DNA from: Pantanalinema sp. GBBB05
GTDB lineage: Bacteria > Cyanobacteriota > Cyanobacteriia > Leptolyngbyales > Leptolyngbyaceae
Assembly (NCBI GenBank): GCA_016743235.1
Contig: VRZD01000010.1
Span: 1-64,000, forward strand
DNA length: 64,000 nucleotides
Reading direction: 5' to 3'
The position numbers and the translations under genes are program-made. Below, in pieces: positions 1 to 9,637 of this stretch (its first letter is position 1; each line of letters begins with the position of its first letter). The notes below the pieces were generated by a model. It was given only the letters and a program-made list of their open reading frames with translations, searched no databases and was not told where the DNA came from.

Positions 1-40
1 ATATATCGCAGAGCAGAAAACTAAATGACTCTGCTCGTCT

Positions 41-1071
41 GTGCCTCGCTTGAAAGGGGGTCGTGCATCCCACGACTACAGCCAGTGGGCTTTGCTCCCC
101 CTCTCAAACTCTCCCCTCCGCTGTAATGGGTTTAATGTTTATCAGCCCTTGATCGCCGGGCATATCTATGTCAATCCGGCTCAGACTTGGCCGCAAGTGG
201 ATTTGAAGCCGGAAATTGCGAACCCATTAAAAGCAAAAGTCCAAAAAGGTCCAGTATTACAAAATTACTTTGCGAATTTGCAGCACACTTCAACTGGATT
301 TTTCGCCCAAGCTCCGTGCAGCAAATGGCACTGATGGCTCGCTTAGTTGCAATCGAACCACGCTTATTGGACATTATGCAGGCGATCGAAACCCCAAATG
401 ACCCTGATTTCGATCGTTACTTTATCTCCTCGCATCTGGATTACCTGACTCACGCTCTAGCTCGGTTAGCCGATTTAGAGGCAATGCCAGGTCCGATTTA
501 TACCGTGGGATTATCGGTTGGTGGGGCTGTGGCACTCGCTTTAGCCGCTAATTGTCCCGATCGAGTTCAACAAGCAGTCGCTTATGCCCCTCTGCTACGA
601 ATTGATGGAGAAGATCGGCGGCGCTACGCTAACCTCTCAGGTCCCTTAGATATCAGCGAATCGGGTTGGGATCCCAGTTTGCGGTTCCCCGTGGGCGCAT
701 TAACTGCCGCCGATCGGTTTGGTAGTAGTGTGGTGTTAAGTCCTGAGTCTCTGGGGACATTGCAGCTGGTACCCACCTTTCTAGTACTGACTGAAAACGA
801 GGATGCGGCTGACATCAAAACCAATCAAGACTTCTTCTCTAAGATTGGGGGTGAGGCAAATGGGCATCAGTATCATTTCTATCCAGCTAGTGATTTAGTG
901 CCACATCCGATGGTTGATCCAACCGAGGTTAGCCAGGGGATGAGTAATCGCTTCTGGCAAAGTTTGTATCAAGAGACCTTCCGCTTTTTAACCACCGGAC
1001 AGGTCGATCGGGCTAATTTAAGTAATTTAGAGCAAAATCCAGATTTACCGGCTGTGCCACCAGCCAACTAG
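41..1071 (+). pseudogene. alpha/beta hydrolase, frameshifted
   Basis: The 3' part (open from 187) encodes a hydrolase-like protein with a nucleophile elbow GLSVGG, an acidic stretch NEDAAD and a late His (VPHPMVDP) that could complete a Ser-Asp-His triad. The N-terminal half of the fold (FNVYQPLIAGHIY...) lies in a different frame, open from a GTG at 41 to about 334. The two frames join near 305-320, where one base appears lost, giving FFAQAP followed by SVQQMALMARL. Further upstream, near 60-85, a third frame reads VVHPTTTAS, which could be the oxyanion-hole strand, so a second frameshift is likely. No intact start is seen. I infer a decayed gene; an assembly error is the alternative. Substrate unknown. 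Confidence 0.55.
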
Positions 1072-1189
1072 GTTACAGGTGGCATGATAGGGAGATCGAG
1101 GAGATTGGGAAGTTAAAATTCGCTGATCTTTTCTGTCTCCTTTGTTATCGTGATGCCTAGCGGATTACTTCATTGAGGAGGTAACAAGC

Positions 1190-1552
1190 ATGGTAAATCT
1201 ATTCCGAAAATTAAGGTGGCTGGCAGTGCTGCTGACCATAATTGCAGTCCCGATCGGATTGCCTGGTTGCTCCGGCAGTTCTAACCTAAATCCGGATGAT
1301 GCCGATCAAGTCACGCAGACCTTAGGGGAAACGGTGAATCCATATCAGGCAACAGTGTTGTCTAAAAATACGCTGGAGTTACTTAGCCACCCAGATAAAA
1401 ATCAGGGGTATGAGGTGGCTAAAGTCAGACGGGATGAAAAGGTGACCGTTAGCCGTTCCTATAAAGATAAAAGTGGTAAGACTTGGGTGTTTATCACAGG
1501 CGCGCGAGGGCAGGAAGGGTGGATTAATTCCCAGCGCTTGGCGCGTACTTAG
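1190..1552 (+). CDS. SH3-domain lipoprotein
   Basis: A 120-residue exported lipoprotein. The N-terminus has basic residues, a hydrophobic stretch (LAVLLTIIAVPIGL) and the lipobox LPGC, with Cys at about residue 27, so it should be lipidated and membrane-anchored. After a short linker, residues 55-118 resemble a bacterial SH3 domain (VLSKNTLELLSHPD ... VTVSRSYKDKSGKTWVFI ... GWINSQRL), a fold often involved in cell-wall or protein binding. A strong ribosome site GAGGAGG sits 9 bases before the ATG, which fixes the start. It stands alone between the hydrolase remnant and a convergent kinase gene. Ligand unknown. Confidence 0.75.
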   Translation: MVNLFRKLRWLAVLLTIIAVPIGLPGCSGSSNLNPDDADQVTQTLGETVNPYQATVLSKNTLELLSHPDKNQGYEVAKVRRDEKVTVSRSYKDKSGKTWVFITGARGQEGWINSQRLART

Positions 1553-1571
1553 GAGTATGGATTCAATTCCC

Positions 1572-1618
1572 GTGGGGTGGGTGTGTCAACCCTTTAGCAG
1601 GGAAGGTACCCAGCCCAC
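1572..1618. terminator. inverted repeat between convergent genes
   Basis: Arms GTGGGGTGGGT (1572-1582) and ACCCAGCCCAC (1608-1618) pair over 10 of 11 positions, and an inner AACCC/GGG pairing is possible. It lies between the ends of the SH3 lipoprotein gene and the convergent DUF1537 kinase gene, where a bidirectional terminator would be expected. There is no clear T-tract, so the role is inferred from position. Confidence 0.35.
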
Positions 1619-1647
1619 ATAATTCTAGGTGATTGAACGTCTATGGT

Positions 1648-2973
1648 TTAGCCAGGTTGACTCAATCGTTGATAGACAGTAGCCAGAGCCGAGGCATCCC
1701 CAACATTGCCGGGAAATAGCACAACTGGCAAATCAGGAAACTGCGGATGATCGGCTGGGGTTCGCACCATAGAAACGCCAGCCAGTACTTGACCCAGTAA
1801 TCTGGCTGTTCGGAGGGCAAGTCCGGTACTGAGGGTGTCATTGGAGGTGATCCCACCTTTGCTGATTAGAAACCCAATATCTGATGGTAGCTGCCGCAAG
1901 ATATCCATTAATAAACCAGAAACAGCTTCACCAAAATCTAAACGGGTTTGGGCATCCTCAAACGTCAATTCTGTTCGACTGGTATAGATCACGGGAGTTT
2001 TTCCCGCCGTATGGATTTCATTGACCTGCTGGCTCACCTCCTGCAACAGTTGCGATCGTGGGTCGTCAGTGTGCTCCAATAATCTCGCAACTTCCACTTC
2101 GACGCCAACAATTCCAGGTTGTTCGAGTAACTGTGTTAACTGTTCCGTCGTCTTTTGCACATGGGAACCAACGATGATCGCGCCCGGTTTCCCCGCCCGA
2201 ACATAGCTTGCCATCGCTTCTGGTGCGATCGGTTGCGGTGGCAAGGCCGCTAATGCTGTTAATAAACTGGCAGCACTGCGGAACAAAAACCGTTTGCCTT
2301 GAGCAGCCGTGGCTAAAATATCACCCGCAAATTGATTCAAATCAGCTTGAGTTTCGGCATCCACCACACAACAAACATTGTCGTGCAATTGCATTAAGCG
2401 ATCGCGCACCCCCGCTCGAATATCCGCGAGCAAAAAGCGTTCTACGCGATCGGCGGGAATCCGCCCCTGAGTTTTTTCCGCTACATAATCGGGCAGATAA
2501 CTGAAGCTGTAGCCAAAGACGGAATCTTGAGCAAACTCAGTTTGATGCAAGGGGGTATCAACGCCGTTCACCTTGAGGTAATGGACGCTATCACGGGTCG
2601 TACGCCCCCCTTCAAAAAAAGCTGGGGTGAGGAAATGGGCATCAAATCCCCCTAATTCAGCGGCGATTACATCCGTTTCGATCGGGTAATGTCCTCGCAA
2701 TGTAGAGTCAGATCGACTGACCACTAAGAAGTCGTGAATATGTTCAGCGGCGATCGCCACCTTCAGGTTTTGGCAAACTTCCTGAGTTACAGCAGCGGCT
2801 TTCTCGGGAGTCAGGGCGCGGGTATTGGTTAAAACAAAGAAAATTGGTGCATCATCAGCTAACCCCAATCGCAAGGTATCAATATCCCACTGCATTAAGA
2901 GCAGACAGCTATGAACGGTTTGGGAGCCAGTTGGGTCATCATCCAGAACAATAATTTTGGGGTTGCGGATCAT
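1648..2973 (-). CDS. four-carbon acid sugar kinase family protein (DUF1537)
   Basis: A 441-residue protein with the signature DDDPTGSQTVH at residues 11-21, typical of the DUF1537 / four-carbon acid sugar kinase family (YgbK, OtnK, DtnK). Members phosphorylate erythronate, threonate or 3-oxo-tetronate with ATP in the cytoplasm. The C-terminal half carries the nucleotide-binding domain with a Gly-rich segment ISKGGITSNDT and a late FPGNVGD. Length is usual for the family. No partner dehydrogenase or aldolase adjoins it; a GarR-like reductase lies 60 kb away and cannot be linked from sequence. The exact substrate cannot be assigned. Confidence 0.85.
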   Translation of the reverse strand: MIRNPKIIVLDDDPTGSQTVHSCLLLMQWDIDTLRLGLADDAPIFFVLTNTRALTPEKAAAVTQEVCQNLKVAIAAEHIHDFLVVSRSDSTLRGHYPIETDVIAAELGGFDAHFLTPAFFEGGRTTRDSVHYLKVNGVDTPLHQTEFAQDSVFGYSFSYLPDYVAEKTQGRIPADRVERFLLADIRAGVRDRLMQLHDNVCCVVDAETQADLNQFAGDILATAAQGKRFLFRSAASLLTALAALPPQPIAPEAMASYVRAGKPGAIIVGSHVQKTTEQLTQLLEQPGIVGVEVEVARLLEHTDDPRSQLLQEVSQQVNEIHTAGKTPVIYTSRTELTFEDAQTRLDFGEAVSGLLMDILRQLPSDIGFLISKGGITSNDTLSTGLALRTARLLGQVLAGVSMVRTPADHPQFPDLPVVLFPGNVGDASALATVYQRLSQPG

Positions 2974-3205
2974 AGTCGGGGCGGAAAACGTTGGGTAAAC
3001 CTGAAACCATTATGCCGTTAAGGGCGATCGCTCCTGGCAACCATTCCGGCATCGCCTGGAATCCTACCATGCTGGGTATATTGAGAAAGTAACTAACGGG
3101 TTGCCTCTGTCTAGGCTCAGAAGGTTGAGTCCATTCGATTGCTCTTGGCATTCTTACTGAGCATTTGTCATATCCGTAGCTTGGAATGGTTAGAACGGGG
3201 TGTAG

Positions 3206-4003
3206 ATGAAAGCAGAAGACATTCTTCAACAACTGGCTCCCTGGCGGGAAGCGCATCGACGGCTAGCCTGGAAACCGATCGTCGCGGATCGCGATGGGGA
3301 AGCTACTGCCTCCAAGTTTTCGGGAATGCCCTGGTTAGGTGAAGATGAACCGTATCCCTGCTGCCAAAACTGCCATGCACCAATGCCACTGCTTCTCCAG
3401 CTTAATTTGGATCACTTGCCAGAAGAGTTAGCTGGACGGTTTGGTAGTGGTTTATTGCAACTGTTTTACTGTTCAGACGATACCTGTGATGACTACGAAG
3501 CTTTTGCGGACGGTAAACTGGTGCGAGTGGTGCAACCTAGTGCAAGCAGTCGATCGCTTGCAGCAGCAGACTATCCTTCATTGCCACCGAAGACGATCGT
3601 GGGATGGACTAGCCTGTACGACTATCCCAGTTATCAAGAACATGATGAATTGGGCTTGATCTATGAGTATGATATGTCATCCGATCAGGTTGATACAGTG
3701 CAAATTCACTGCCCTTTAGTTGGGCTGGAAAATGCTGTGTTGCCATTAGATGAGGATGAATATGTTCCGGAGTCCGAAGAGATAGCAGATCCTGAGCCAG
3801 GAGATAAGCTAGCTGGCTATCCCAATTGGATTCAGAATATGGAATACCCCAACTGTCCTCAATGCGATCGGCGGATGGAATTGGTCTTTCAGCTTGATTC
3901 AGATGATCATTTACCGGTGATGTTCGGGGATGTGGGGTGTGGTCATATTACCCAATGTCCCGAACATAAAGAGGTTGTGACGTTTGCCTGGGCATGTTCC
4001 TAA
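3206..4003 (+). CDS. DUF1963 family protein
   Basis: A 265-residue soluble protein with the layout of DUF1963 (YwqG-like) proteins: an N-terminal KFSGMPWLGEDEPYPCCQNC segment, a central LLQLNLDHLPEELAGRFGSGLLQLFYC, and a C-terminal HLPVMFGDVGCGHITQCPEHKEVVTFAWAC. Cys pairs CQNC and CPQC recur in the N- and C-terminal halves and could bind a metal. No signal peptide or membrane segment. The family has no established biochemical role. The ATG at 3206 is followed directly by conserved sequence; the ribosome site is weak. It appears monocistronic. Confidence 0.75.
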   Translation: MKAEDILQQLAPWREAHRRLAWKPIVADRDGEATASKFSGMPWLGEDEPYPCCQNCHAPMPLLLQLNLDHLPEELAGRFGSGLLQLFYCSDDTCDDYEAFADGKLVRVVQPSASSRSLAAADYPSLPPKTIVGWTSLYDYPSYQEHDELGLIYEYDMSSDQVDTVQIHCPLVGLENAVLPLDEDEYVPESEEIADPEPGDKLAGYPNWIQNMEYPNCPQCDRRMELVFQLDSDDHLPVMFGDVGCGHITQCPEHKEVVTFAWACS

Positions 4004-4010
4004 GGGAATT

Positions 4011-4421
4011 TTATCGCTTTTCCCCTAGCGATTCAGCTAAAGCGGCTTTCGATCGCGCCACTGAAAGGCGAATACGCTCAATTTGTGATTCATAAGCCGC
4101 TTTCTGAGCAGGAGAGGCATCGCCCGGGTAAGCTCGCAAAATCTGCTCATAATAGCGAAAAATTTGAAAGGCATAGCTAGCGATCGCAATCTGTTCTTGG
4201 GAAAGCAATCGAATCCGATCGACCAAATCGGCACAGGTAGCTGTATGAGGCAGCATAAATACATCGGCATACAAAGGTGGCAGCCGGTGCGATCGAGTTT
4301 TCAGCTCCTCCAATAGGGTTAGAGCATCCTCAGATAGCTCCCCGTCAAAATCAGCTAAAGAATTCAGGAGAGCCAAGAGCAAAGTGTTTGAACGTTTCTG
4401 CTTCAATTTTAGACAGCACAA
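4011..4421 (-). CDS. conserved hypothetical protein
   Basis: A 136-residue, largely alpha-helical soluble protein, convergent with the DUF1963 gene with a 7-base gap. The reading frame has normal codon use and several HIP1-derived GATCG motifs, as in neighbouring genes. No family signature recognised. Helical segments fall at residues 10-45, 62-92 and 100-130 (IERIRLSVARSKAALAESLG). The N-terminus MCCLKLKQKRS is poorly convincing, so the true start may lie a few codons downstream. Function unknown. Confidence 0.5.
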   Translation of the reverse strand: MCCLKLKQKRSNTLLLALLNSLADFDGELSEDALTLLEELKTRSHRLPPLYADVFMLPHTATCADLVDRIRLLSQEQIAIASYAFQIFRYYEQILRAYPGDASPAQKAAYESQIERIRLSVARSKAALAESLGEKR

Positions 4422-4623
4422 CGAGTTTCGACTTCTTCAAGATTTTAGCAGTCCTCAACCCAAGCTGAACTTTGGCAGCGTTTGCGTGGGTAATCAACCA
4501 AAAGAAATTATCACTGAACGCAGATAATTAGTGATTGATTGTGAATAAAGTCTTGCCAAGCCTGAGATCTCTAACTTGCAGTGGGAATACTGAGGAAAGA
4601 TTCAGAAGCTTAAGTCTCAGCGC

Positions 4624-5055
4624 ATGTGGCGAACGGTGAAAAACTTCTTTCAAAGTCTCAGAAGTTACCCAGATCTCAGTCCTGACCTGCGGATGAGACG
4701 ACGTGTGAATCGGGAATTGCGCGATCGCCCGGCTCTTAGTGTGGACGAATGGTATGTTCGGTTCTGGCAACCGTTGGGCGTGTCTCGGCAGGTGGCTGAG
4801 TTTGTCTATACCCAGATAGCCACCTATACAGGGCTAGACTTTACTCGCATTCGTCCTAGCGATCACTTGCATGATGATCTACATCTGGCATTAGTGTGCT
4901 GGTTTGATTGGGAGTTTTCGCTGTATGAAGATTTTTTTGAGCGCTTTGGGGTAGATTTAAGCGATCGATTTGATCCTGACCTGTATATTACAGTTCAAGA
5001 ATTAGTCCTGTTTCTTAATCAGCAATTGCTTTCCATTACCCTGGAACCAGACTAA
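4624..5055 (+). CDS. DUF1493-like / acyl-carrier-like protein
   Basis: A 143-residue acidic protein. Residues 78-110 (LDFTRIRPSDHLHDDLHLALVCWFDWEFSLYEDFFERFGVDL) resemble the acyl-carrier-like DUF1493 fold, in which the position of the phosphopantetheine Ser of true carrier proteins is not conserved. No DSL motif is present, so it is unlikely to carry phosphopantetheine. The start ATG opens MWRTVKNFFQSLRSYPDLSPDL; no strong ribosome site precedes it. Assignment to the family is from memory of its pattern and needs a profile search. Role unknown. Confidence 0.55.
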   Translation: MWRTVKNFFQSLRSYPDLSPDLRMRRRVNRELRDRPALSVDEWYVRFWQPLGVSRQVAEFVYTQIATYTGLDFTRIRPSDHLHDDLHLALVCWFDWEFSLYEDFFERFGVDLSDRFDPDLYITVQELVLFLNQQLLSITLEPD

Positions 5056-5122
5056 GGTAGAGCCATTCGATTACCAGAGGATGGGTCGGAATAGACTGAA
5101 ACTACTCCTAACCCGGAATGAT

Positions 5123-6394
5123 TTATCCCAAGATGGCAAAGGCTTGATCAATGGCTTGCAGAGCTTGATCAATTTCAGCTGCCGTTACAATCAGCGGTGG
5201 GACAAATCGCACTACTTTAGGACCTGCGGGTACTAGTAATACACCCTTCTCGATCGCAACTCTGACGACGTCAGCCGAGGTCAGTTCAATATCCGCCTTC
5301 AGTTCTAAGCCATTAATTAATCCCCAACCCCGGACATCGACCATGTGATTTGGATATTTTTCGGCGATCGCTCGTAGTCCCGCCCGAAGTTGCTCACCCC
5401 GTTGCTGCGTATTCTCCAATAAATGCTCTTGTTCTAGAGTGCGGCACACCGCTAATGCCACCCCACAGGCAAAGGGATTACCACCAAAGGTACTAGCATG
5501 ATCCCCTGGTTGAAAGACATTACAGAATGATTTACACAGCATAGCTCCGATCGGAATGCCGCCACCTAGCCCCTTAGCTGAAGTAAAGATGTCTGGTTCA
5601 ATGCCCAGATTCTCGTAGCCCCACAATTTGCCAGAGCGCCCCATCCCAACCTGCACTTCATCGCAGATCAGCAGAATCCCTTTTTCATCACAAATCTGGC
5701 GAACGCGTTGGAAGTAGTCCCGATCGCCTGGACGGACTCCTCCCTCACCCTGTAAGGCTTCTAGCAGAATGGCAGCAACTCGCCGTTCACTTTGATCCAG
5801 TTCAGCGATCGCCTGTTCCAGAGCCGCGATCTCGTTATAGGGCACATAGTAAAACCCTGGAACTAACGGACTGAAGCCTTTCTGGTACTTCGGTTGTCCA
5901 GTAGCTGTAATGGTTGCTAAGGTGCGTCCATGAAAACTAGCATGAGCCGTAATGATCACCGGATCTTCAATTTTCAATACGGTGTGAGCATACTTCCGCG
6001 CCAGCTTGATTGCCCCTTCGTTAGCTTCCGCCCCAGAGTTACAGAAGAACGCCCGATCGGCACAGGAATGCTCGACTAGCCACTTGGCTAACTCCATCTG
6101 TTCTGGGATGTAGTACAGATTCGAAACGTGATGCAAGGTTTGAATTTGCTTGGTCACTGCTTCTACCATCGCCGGATGGGCATGCCCCAAGGTGCAGGTA
6201 GCGATCCCAGCCACAAAATCCAGATATTCTCGTCCAGTCGCATCCCAAACTCGGCATCCCGATCCGCGCTCTAGCGTAATCGCATAACGAGCGTAAGTCT
6301 TCATCACATAAGCATCGAATTCTTCTGGAGTTGGAGCCGGAACCAAAGACTCGGCAGCAGCGGACGGAGTTGGCATTAATGTTTCTGGACTCAC
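5123..6394 (-). CDS. argD: acetylornithine aminotransferase
   Basis: A class III pyridoxal-phosphate aminotransferase of 423 residues. It transfers the amino group between glutamate and N-acetylglutamate semialdehyde in arginine synthesis, in the cytoplasm. The PLP-phosphate region FCNSGAEANEGAIKLARK, the cofactor-ring Asp in LLICDEVQVGMGRSG and the Schiff-base Lys in TSAKGLGGG (about residue 271) are all present, and length is typical. The N-terminal 20 residues are variable. It is divergent from the aminopeptidase gene, sharing a promoter region of about 210 bases. ArgD can also act in lysine synthesis (succinyl-diaminopimelate step) in some bacteria; cyanobacteria usually use another route. 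Confidence 0.93.
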   Translation of the reverse strand: MSPETLMPTPSAAAESLVPAPTPEEFDAYVMKTYARYAITLERGSGCRVWDATGREYLDFVAGIATCTLGHAHPAMVEAVTKQIQTLHHVSNLYYIPEQMELAKWLVEHSCADRAFFCNSGAEANEGAIKLARKYAHTVLKIEDPVIITAHASFHGRTLATITATGQPKYQKGFSPLVPGFYYVPYNEIAALEQAIAELDQSERRVAAILLEALQGEGGVRPGDRDYFQRVRQICDEKGILLICDEVQVGMGRSGKLWGYENLGIEPDIFTSAKGLGGGIPIGAMLCKSFCNVFQPGDHASTFGGNPFACGVALAVCRTLEQEHLLENTQQRGEQLRAGLRAIAEKYPNHMVDVRGWGLINGLELKADIELTSADVVRVAIEKGVLLVPAGPKVVRFVPPLIVTAAEIDQALQAIDQAFAILG

Positions 6395-6605
6395 TGGACT
6401 TGATCCTTCACGTTTAGAACAAAAGGATGACTGATCTGGCTAACAAACAGCCTAGTCTGTCACTATAACTGATTCAGTCATGATTCGCAGGATTTCCACC
6501 GATCGTCAATCAATCTCTCCTGACATACCGTTAAGGTGCTGCGATCGCAGGTATCACTGCCCGAATTTGCCCATAATGAAAATAGACTTCTGTCATTGTG
6601 GTGCT

Positions 6606-7988
6606 ATGCAGACATTAGGAAACCGCCAATCCCTAGCAGCCATATTAAAAACTCGTCGCCAAAAGTTGGCAGAGCAGGTGAGTTGTCCGGTAATTCTCTG
6701 GTCTGGTCGCAGCAGTGCTCGCAATTTTCCGGCGAATGTCTATCCCTTTCGGGCAAGTAGTCATTTTTTATATTTCGCTGGACTGCCCTTAGAAAATGCC
6801 GTCATTCGCTTAGAAGCAGGACAATTGCTGTTATTCATGGATGATGCCAGTCCAGACAGTGCCCTCTGGCATGGAGAATCTCCCAACCGAGGGGCGATCG
6901 CGGCTGAAATTGGAGCTGATGAGGCTCTGCCGTTATCCGAGCTGAGGCATTGGCTCGCTGGGACAGGGACGATCGCAGTGCAAGATCCCAAGAACTATTT
7001 CTATCAAGCTAGCTTACTGGAACGGATGCTAGCTCCAGCGACCAGACCTCAGAATTTAGACCTGGAAGTAACCAAGGCAATCATTACTTTGCGTCTGAGC
7101 CATGATCAGGCAGCACTGGCGGAGATCCGGCAGGCGGCGCAGGTGAGTATACAAGCGCATCGAGCGGGAATGGCAGCCACTCGTAACGCTCAGATTGAGG
7201 CGGCAGTCCGAGCGGAGATCGAAGCAGTGTTCACAGCCAACCAAATGACCTGTGCCTACGGCAGCATTGTCACGGTGCATGGAGAAGTGTTACATAACGA
7301 TCGCTATCACCATGCGCTGCGATCAGGCGATCTGTTGTTAGTCGATGCTGGGGCTGAAACTGCGACTGGCTGGGCTGCTGATATTACCCGAACTTGGCCG
7401 GTGTCGGGTCAATTCTCACCAACCCAACGAGCGATTTATGATGTGGTACTGGCAGCCCATGATGCTTGTATTGCTGCCATCCGTCCAGGGGTGGAATATC
7501 GAGAGATTCATCTGTTAGGAGCGAGGATGATCGCGGCAGGGTTAATTGATTTAGGGATTCTCAAAGGACAACCCGATGATTTAGTTGAACAGGATGCTCA
7601 TGCGCTGTTTTTTCCACATGGCATTGGTCACTTACTGGGGCTGGATGTCCACGATATGGAGGATTTGGGCGATCAAGCGGGCTATGCTGAAGGTAGAACT
7701 CGTAGCGATCGCTTTGGCTTAGGCTACTTGCGTCTCGATCGTCCCTTGCAAACGGGGATGGTTGTCACCATTGAACCAGGCTTTTACCAAGTTCCAGCCA
7801 TTCTCAATGATCCAGAACGCCGCGCCAGATACCAAGATGTCGTGAGTTGGGAGCGGCTGACACAATTCTCAGATGTGCGAGGGATTCGGATTGAAGATGA
7901 TGTGTTAGTGACCACCACAGGCTCAGAAGTGCTTACTGCCGATTTGCCAACAACAGCAACGGCAATCGAAGAAATAATCTGCGCTTGA
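6606..7988 (+). CDS. pepP: Xaa-Pro aminopeptidase (M24 family)
   Basis: Cytoplasmic metallopeptidase that removes N-terminal residues preceding proline. The N-terminal creatinase-like domain (residues 1-170, ILWSGRSSARNFPANVYPFRASSHFLYFAGLP) precedes the pita-bread catalytic domain with all expected metal ligands: Asp in LLVDAGAE and WAADITRTWPVSG, His in FPHGIGHLLGLDVHD, Glu in TIEPGFY and Glu in GIRIEDDVLV. I chose the ATG at 6606 (MQTLGNRQSLAAIL) because the conserved part starts there. In-frame ATGs at 6576 and 6480 exist, but 6480 would overlap the promoter region shared with argD. Protein is about 460 residues, normal for the family. Confidence 0.88.
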   Translation: MQTLGNRQSLAAILKTRRQKLAEQVSCPVILWSGRSSARNFPANVYPFRASSHFLYFAGLPLENAVIRLEAGQLLLFMDDASPDSALWHGESPNRGAIAAEIGADEALPLSELRHWLAGTGTIAVQDPKNYFYQASLLERMLAPATRPQNLDLEVTKAIITLRLSHDQAALAEIRQAAQVSIQAHRAGMAATRNAQIEAAVRAEIEAVFTANQMTCAYGSIVTVHGEVLHNDRYHHALRSGDLLLVDAGAETATGWAADITRTWPVSGQFSPTQRAIYDVVLAAHDACIAAIRPGVEYREIHLLGARMIAAGLIDLGILKGQPDDLVEQDAHALFFPHGIGHLLGLDVHDMEDLGDQAGYAEGRTRSDRFGLGYLRLDRPLQTGMVVTIEPGFYQVPAILNDPERRARYQDVVSWERLTQFSDVRGIRIEDDVLVTTTGSEVLTADLPTTATAIEEIICA

Positions 7989-8300
7989 ACCAGCAGTGAG
8001 GGTTATTTGACCCAAAGGGAAACAAACTGAAAATTGCGGCGATCGAATAATCCCCGATCACGGAGTTTCAACTTTGGAATAACTAGTAGTGCCATCAATG
8101 AAAGAGTCACAAAAGGGGCAGAAACAGCACAACATCATGCACTGTCGGTAAAGCTAATTAGCAGTGTTAGTCATGGTGTAATTTCATCCTATACTTTTGC
8201 CAAACATGAATCACAGAAGATGAAGTGTAATCAGAATTACATCAAAGAACTTGATCAATCATTACCCGCAATAGCTGGGTCAACCGCACAGTATCGTGAG
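7989..8300. other. 312-base intergenic region, no gene seen
   Basis: The stretch between the aminopeptidase and the convergent MliC-like gene holds no reading frame with protein-like composition. A 91-codon frame at 8034-8309 has no recognisable motif and no ribosome site. I see no hairpin or repeat of note. Confidence 0.5.
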
Positions 8301-8651
8301 CTACCATAAGGCGCGAATTCGCGAACGGCGGTTATTGGGGCGATTGCTGATTTGGGCAATACAGCGGTTATAGGCACGTTCTCCAGCAATGTCAATGGAT
8401 GCTTCATTGCCTTTAGCATATAAAGTTGTGCGACCGTCAGAAAACTGAATACCTGACCCAGAAGCTACTTGAGGCAAGGTGAGAGTTTGTGATTGCAGCC
8501 GAACTCTTGCTGTTTCTTGGAGAAATGTTACCCGAAAAGTTGTAGCGTTTTGACAACGGTAGGTGATGCTTTGGGATTGGGCGAAGGCAGGGCAAGGAGC
8601 GATCGCCAGAATGGTAGTTGCTAAGAGAACTCTGAGCTGAATTGGCTGCAT
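8301..8651 (-). CDS. secreted MliC-like protein
   Basis: A 116-residue exported protein. Residues 1-24 form a signal peptide with a cleavage site after AFA (LLATTILAIAPCPAFA-QSQ). The mature part matches the MliC pattern (membrane-bound lysozyme inhibitor of c-type lysozyme, PF09864): YRCQN, VTFLQETARVRLQSQTLTLPQVASGSGIQFSDGRTTLYAKGNEASI and a second Cys in YNRCIAQ, giving the family's Cys pair. There is no lipobox, so the protein is periplasmic or secreted rather than a lipoprotein. Lysozyme inhibition is inferred from the family; in cyanobacteria these proteins are uncharacterised. Confidence 0.7.
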   Translation of the reverse strand: MQPIQLRVLLATTILAIAPCPAFAQSQSITYRCQNATTFRVTFLQETARVRLQSQTLTLPQVASGSGIQFSDGRTTLYAKGNEASIDIAGERAYNRCIAQISNRPNNRRSRIRALW

Positions 8652-9637
8652 AAATCAACACTTATCCCAAGCGCAGTTAGAGTATTTCTGTTCTACAATT
8701 TTCTACTATTGATAGGTAATAAAAAATCCCCTGGTTCTAAACTTGAGCATTTCTTAACAGAACTAAAACCGATTTATTCCTCAGCAAAAATTGGTTTAGT
8801 TAAGAAATAACTAGTCAGATTGGGGGAAGAACTAAAGTGATTTAACTGTTTGCTGACTTAGATTCTAAAGAATCCAGGATTGCCCCGGCATCCGCCATCC
8901 TTTGGATTTAAGAGTAAATTCAATGGCTGCAACAATCAGGCAAAAGCAGGATAAATCGATTCTTATCCGTGCTTGTTCGTCAGAATGACAAAATTTCAAA
9001 GTATTAATTTATACCAAGTTCTAGCACGTTTGAATTGTGACATTATGCCTAAAGGCAGTTGCTATCAGTAAATTCTTGTTCTTTAGCAAGGTCAGAGCAG
9101 TGAGATGTTCCATGTTCATGCCACAACTGTAGCGATGAGCCGAGCGCACCCGACAAATCCTTGTCGAATACACTACGACCAACGACTTACTTTGGACTTG
9201 ACCCAGCCACTACAGCCATCCATATCGGCAGTCTGATTAGAGCCGCAAGCACAGAAAAATCCTCTTGCACCCTTTACAATCAATAGATAACTTAGAACTG
9301 TCCTAGCGTAACTTTGAGAACGCTTTTGTGATCAAAGTATAGCAATCCCATTGAGAGAATAATATTTCTCTTCTGCAAAGAATTTTTAACCCTAGCTAAT
9401 GATGGCATCTTGGCTTAGAGATTAAGCCTGCGTGGTGTCAGGCAAAAAGCACATGGACACTATGGTTCAAGGGTTGCCTAGCAATGGTCTACCTCCACAA
9501 GGGAGTCTACCCTTCACTAGGTGAGATAGTTGCTTGGATTTGCCAAGATGGGTCAAGAAGAACCCCCTTCAACTCATAGGTCGTTCTGTTATCTATGTCA
9601 GAATGAGAGTCACCCGGTATACGAGAGCCTGAAATTT
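8652..9637. other. gene-poor region of nearly 1 kb
   Basis: No open frame longer than a few dozen codons with recognisable content lies here on either strand, and no tRNA-like cloverleaf or rRNA was seen. It is AT-rich with A/T runs (8700-8830), compatible with an intergenic spacer or an eroded gene. Around 9120-9250 the minus strand reads a short Cys-rich stretch (CACGSNQTADMDGCSGW) before a stop, which I cannot assign. The 3' end, from 9520, may hold the leader of the following gene. Confidence 0.4.

Noticed and set aside
3139..3342. Frame overlapping the DUF1963 gene
   Set aside because: Shadow of the real gene in another frame.
8034..8309. 91-residue plus-strand frame downstream of the aminopeptidase
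   Set aside because: No motif, weak composition; overlaps the end of the convergent MliC-like gene.
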